A stretch of DNA of 64,000 nt from Tetrahymena elliotti 4EA (Eukaryota; Ciliophora; Oligohymenophorea; Hymenostomatida; Tetrahymenidae): positions 349,595 through 413,594 of the forward strand of contig JH720325.1 of assembly GCA_000231825.2 (NCBI GenBank). The letters are read 5' to 3'. Below the pieces are notes generated by a model. The model had not been told where the DNA came from and made no database searches. It saw only the letters and a program-made list of their open reading frames with translations. A program made the translations under genes and the position numbers. Positions 61,417-64,000 of this stretch are shown piece by piece. Each line of letters begins with the position of its first letter. Within the stretch, counting starts at the first letter, position 1.

Positions 61417-64000
61417 ATGAATAAAATTTTGTAAAATGATCTTTAAAAAAGTGAATCTAAATTTTCATATAATTAATTAATTCTTATTTTTCTTTAAAAA
61501 TTTTAAAATTTGAAAAAAATAATGTTGAAAAAAAATAGAAAAATTATTTCAAATCTAACTGAAGTATTTCAATTTCTTTTCAGATATAAATGCATTTTAA
61601 TTTTTATCTATTTAAAGTTACTTAGCTCTAATTTAACTTCTTACTTAAATCTTCATATTGATCTCAGGTAAAGTTATTAATTTTTCATTAAAGCAATCAA
61701 ATCTTTAAACTCTGATTTTTAACCTTATAAATAATGTTTAATAATAAATTATGCATTTAGTAATAAAATGATTGAATTTGGTTAATTTTTTATTTGTTTT
61801 TTTCATTTTTAATTCAAATTTTGGTTTTTTTTTTGCTTTTTAAATATTTCTTTATTCAATATTTATTTTTATCAACTTTTAAAAGGTATGATAAAATTGG
61901 TAAAATGGAAGCAGAAAAATTAGGATCTCATATAGCAAAATGCTCTTATCTCTAAACTTTGGTTCTTTAAATTGGGTAAAAATAGTGTTTCAATATTAAT
62001 TTTTATTGGATGAATAAATAAGATTTTAATTTATGAGGGATAACTAATTAATTAATTTAGGTTTGAGCTTGATATTAGTTTGGCTTACTCATTCATTAAT
62101 TTTGATTTTTTTGTTTTAATTTTTAATTCAAATACATTTTTCAAAAGGTTTAAGAATATTGGTGAAACGAGTGCATAAAAATTAGTATCTGAGTTAGCAA
62201 AATGCTCTAATCTCTAAACCTTGACACTTGACCTTAAGTAAAAAAATTGTTTCAATATTAATTATTATTTTGAATGAATAAATAAGATTTTTATTTCTCA
62301 TGGGTTTTTCATTGACTGACTAATAATTAATTTAGGTTGGTGAATTAATTTTTATTTATTATTTAGTATTTTTAATTTTAATTTTATTTCAAATTTTTGT
62401 TTTATTTTCTCCAATTTTAATATTTTTTTTTAATTTTATTTATTATCAATTTTTAAAAGGTCTAATAATATTGGTGAAAAAGGTGGAAAAAAATTAGGAT
62501 CTGAGTTAGCCAAATGCTCAAATCTCTAGACTTTAACTCTTGATCTTAGGTAAAAATAGTTATTAATTATTATTTTAGAATTCATAAATATGATTTGAAT
62601 TTATGAGGGGTTGACTGACTAACAAACTAATTTAGGTTGGAGAACTTGATATTAGTTTGGCTTACTCATTTATTTGTTTTTTTCATTTTTAATTCATATT
62701 TTTGTTTTTTAAATATCGCTTTATTCAATATTTATTTTTATCAATTTTTAAAAGTAAGAATAATATTGGTGAGTTGGGTGTATAAAAATTAGAATCTGAG
62801 TTAGCAAAATGCTCTAATCTCTAAACTTTGACTCTTGACCTCTAGTAAAAATAGTTTTTCAATATTAATAATGCTTTTTGAATCAATAATAGGTACAACT
62901 GACTCATTAACTAATTAATTTAAGTTGGTTAATTTGATATTAGTTCGGTTTACTCATTCATTAATATTTATTTGTTGTTTTCCTTTTTAAATCAAATTTT
63001 TGGTTTTTTCTCCTTTTTAAATATTTCTTTATCCAATATTTATTTTTATATAGTAATATTGGTGAAATGGGTGCATAAAAATTAGGATCTGAATTAGTAA
63101 AATGCTCTAATCTCTAAACTTTGACTCTTTACCTCTAGTATAAATAGTTTTTCAATATTAATAAGGCATTTGGGAAAAAATTAGTTTGTCTTACTCTCTC
63201 ATTAATTTTTATTTATTGTTTTTATTTTAATTCAAATTTTTGTTTTTTTAAATATTGCTTTATTCAAAATTTACTTTTATCAATTTTTAAAAGATAAAAT
63301 AATATTGGTGAGTTGGGTGTATAAAAATTAGGATCTGAGTTAGTAAAATGCTCTACTATTTAAACTTTGGCTCTTTACCTTAAGTAAAAATGCTGTTTTT
63401 ATATTAATTATGCATTTTGGAACATATTAGTTTGACTTACTTACTTACTCATTCATTAATATTTTTTTGTTGTTTTCATTTTTAAATCAAATCTTTAGTT
63501 TTTTTCTCCTTTTTTAAATAGTTCTTTATCCAATATTTATTTTTATAAAGTTGGAATGGTATTGGTGAAATAGGTGGATAAAAATTAGGATCAGAGTTAG
63601 CAAAATGCTTTAATCTCTAAACTTTAACTCTTGACCTTGGGTAAATATATTATTTCAATATTAATTATTATTTTAGAATTAATAAATAAGATTTGAATTT
63701 ATGAGGGATTAAATAATTAATTTTTTTTTATTGATTTTTATTGTGTTTTTTCTTGTTTTTTATTCATTAATTTTTATTATTATTTTTATTTTTCATCCAA
63801 ATTTTTGTTTTTTTAAATATAGCTCTATTCAATATTTTTTTTATCAATTTTTAAAAGCTAGAATAATATTGGTGGCTTGGGTGCATACAAATTAGGATCT
63901 GAGTTAGCATAATGCTCTAATCTCTAAAATTTGACTCTTGGCCTAACGTAAAAATAGTGTTTCAATATTAATTCTGTGTTTTGGAATATATTAGTTTGAC
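61417..64000 (+). CDS. Leucine-rich-repeat protein, one LRR per exon (5' part; runs off window)
   Basis: Exons: 61417 (or 61522)-61667, 61886-61975, 62148-62237, 62460-62549, 62755-62844, 63054-63137, 63294-63383, 63551-63640 and 63858-63947, then off the edge. Each of the last eight encodes one ribonuclease-inhibitor-type LRR with consensus 'NIGE.GAQKLGSEL' + '(A/V)KCSNLQTLTLDL'. Every exon begins with one base completing a codon and ends with two bases of the next. They are 90 nt (84 at 63054), so any exon can be lost or gained without a frameshift. Donors are GTAAAA/GTAAAT/GTATAA, and most acceptors are 'TTTTAAAAG'. The first exon reads from ATG 61417 (MNKILQNDLQKSESKFSYNQ) or 61522 (MLKKNRKIISNLTEVFQ) into 'LLSSNLTSYLNLHIDL', a degenerate LRR. 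The gene may also start further upstream. LRR solenoids usually bind proteins; the partner is unknown. Confidence 0.85.
61886..64000 (+). repeat. Tandem array of exon-intron LRR units (8 copies, 246-312 bp period)
   Basis: The 'tgct(c/t)' inside the conserved 'AKC' codons lies at 61941, 62203, 62515, 62810, 63103, 63349, 63606 and 63913, giving periods of 262, 312, 295, 293, 246, 257 and 307 bp. Introns are also repeated: most contain 'tttggcttactcattcat' or a variant, then 'tttaattcaaatttttg', 'tattcaatatttattttta' and 'tcaatttttaaaag'. The duplicated unit is therefore exon plus intron. Length variation is in the introns. The array continues past the window end. Confidence 0.9.

Noticed and set aside
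61886..64000. Non-coding satellite or CRISPR-like array at the right end
   Set aside because: Each unit holds an intact LRR codon block with consistent phase and splice sites. Spacing varies in introns, and the organism is a eukaryote.
1..64000. Chromosome breakage sequence or telomeric C4A2 repeats
   Set aside because: I looked for the Tetrahymena 15-bp breakage motif and CCCCAA tracts by eye on both strands and saw none.

Overview
This window is ciliate nuclear DNA, most likely Tetrahymena or a close relative. It is extremely AT-rich. Genes read through only when TAA and TAG are taken as glutamine and TGA as the sole stop. Introns are short, AT-rich GT..AG introns. Species, and macronuclear versus micronuclear origin, cannot be settled from sequence alone; I noticed no telomere tract or chromosome-breakage motif. 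One assembly gap (275 N) lies at 17487-17761.

Left part (1-18.6 kb): two paralogous, intronless, Cys-rich GPI-type surface (immobilization-antigen-like) genes, at 8201-9535 and 16840-18554. They sit in about 15 kb of gene-free sequence that carries old duplications (about 1.79-2.93 kb versus 3.43-4.69 kb, and about 9.88-10.76 kb versus 12.98-13.83 kb) and smaller dispersed repeats. The second antigen gene has a 58-codon tandem repeat, which the assembly gap interrupts. Both genes carry the same 18-nt inverted repeat about 75 nt after the stop.

Middle part (19.6-44.1 kb): a dense set of housekeeping and unknown genes on both strands. They are a mitochondrial ribosomal protein bL21 (-), an M24 Xaa-Pro dipeptidase (+), an unknown protein (+), a membrane-anchored PAF-acetylhydrolase-like serine esterase (-), a 12-TM organic-cation-type MFS transporter with a very large Gln/Asn-rich central loop (+), a DMT/EamA-type transporter (-), a kinesin-8-like motor with five exons (+), a Cys-rich unknown protein (+) and an intron-containing tRNA-Tyr (+).

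Right part (46.8-64 kb): two unknown proteins (-), a PX / PH-like / C2 / multi-TM membrane protein with eight exons (-), an Atg13-like HORMA protein (-), and at the right edge the 5' part of a leucine-rich-repeat gene (+). In that gene each 90-nt (or 84-nt) exon encodes one repeat and all introns share one phase. Exon-intron units of 246-312 bp are repeated eight times and run off the window. This array is the most striking structure here.

The genes do not form operons. Pathways touched are mitochondrial translation, peptide turnover, lipid or membrane biology, autophagy, microtubule motility and the cell surface. All splice sites are my own calls from GT/AG, phase and protein continuity; none is checked against transcripts.
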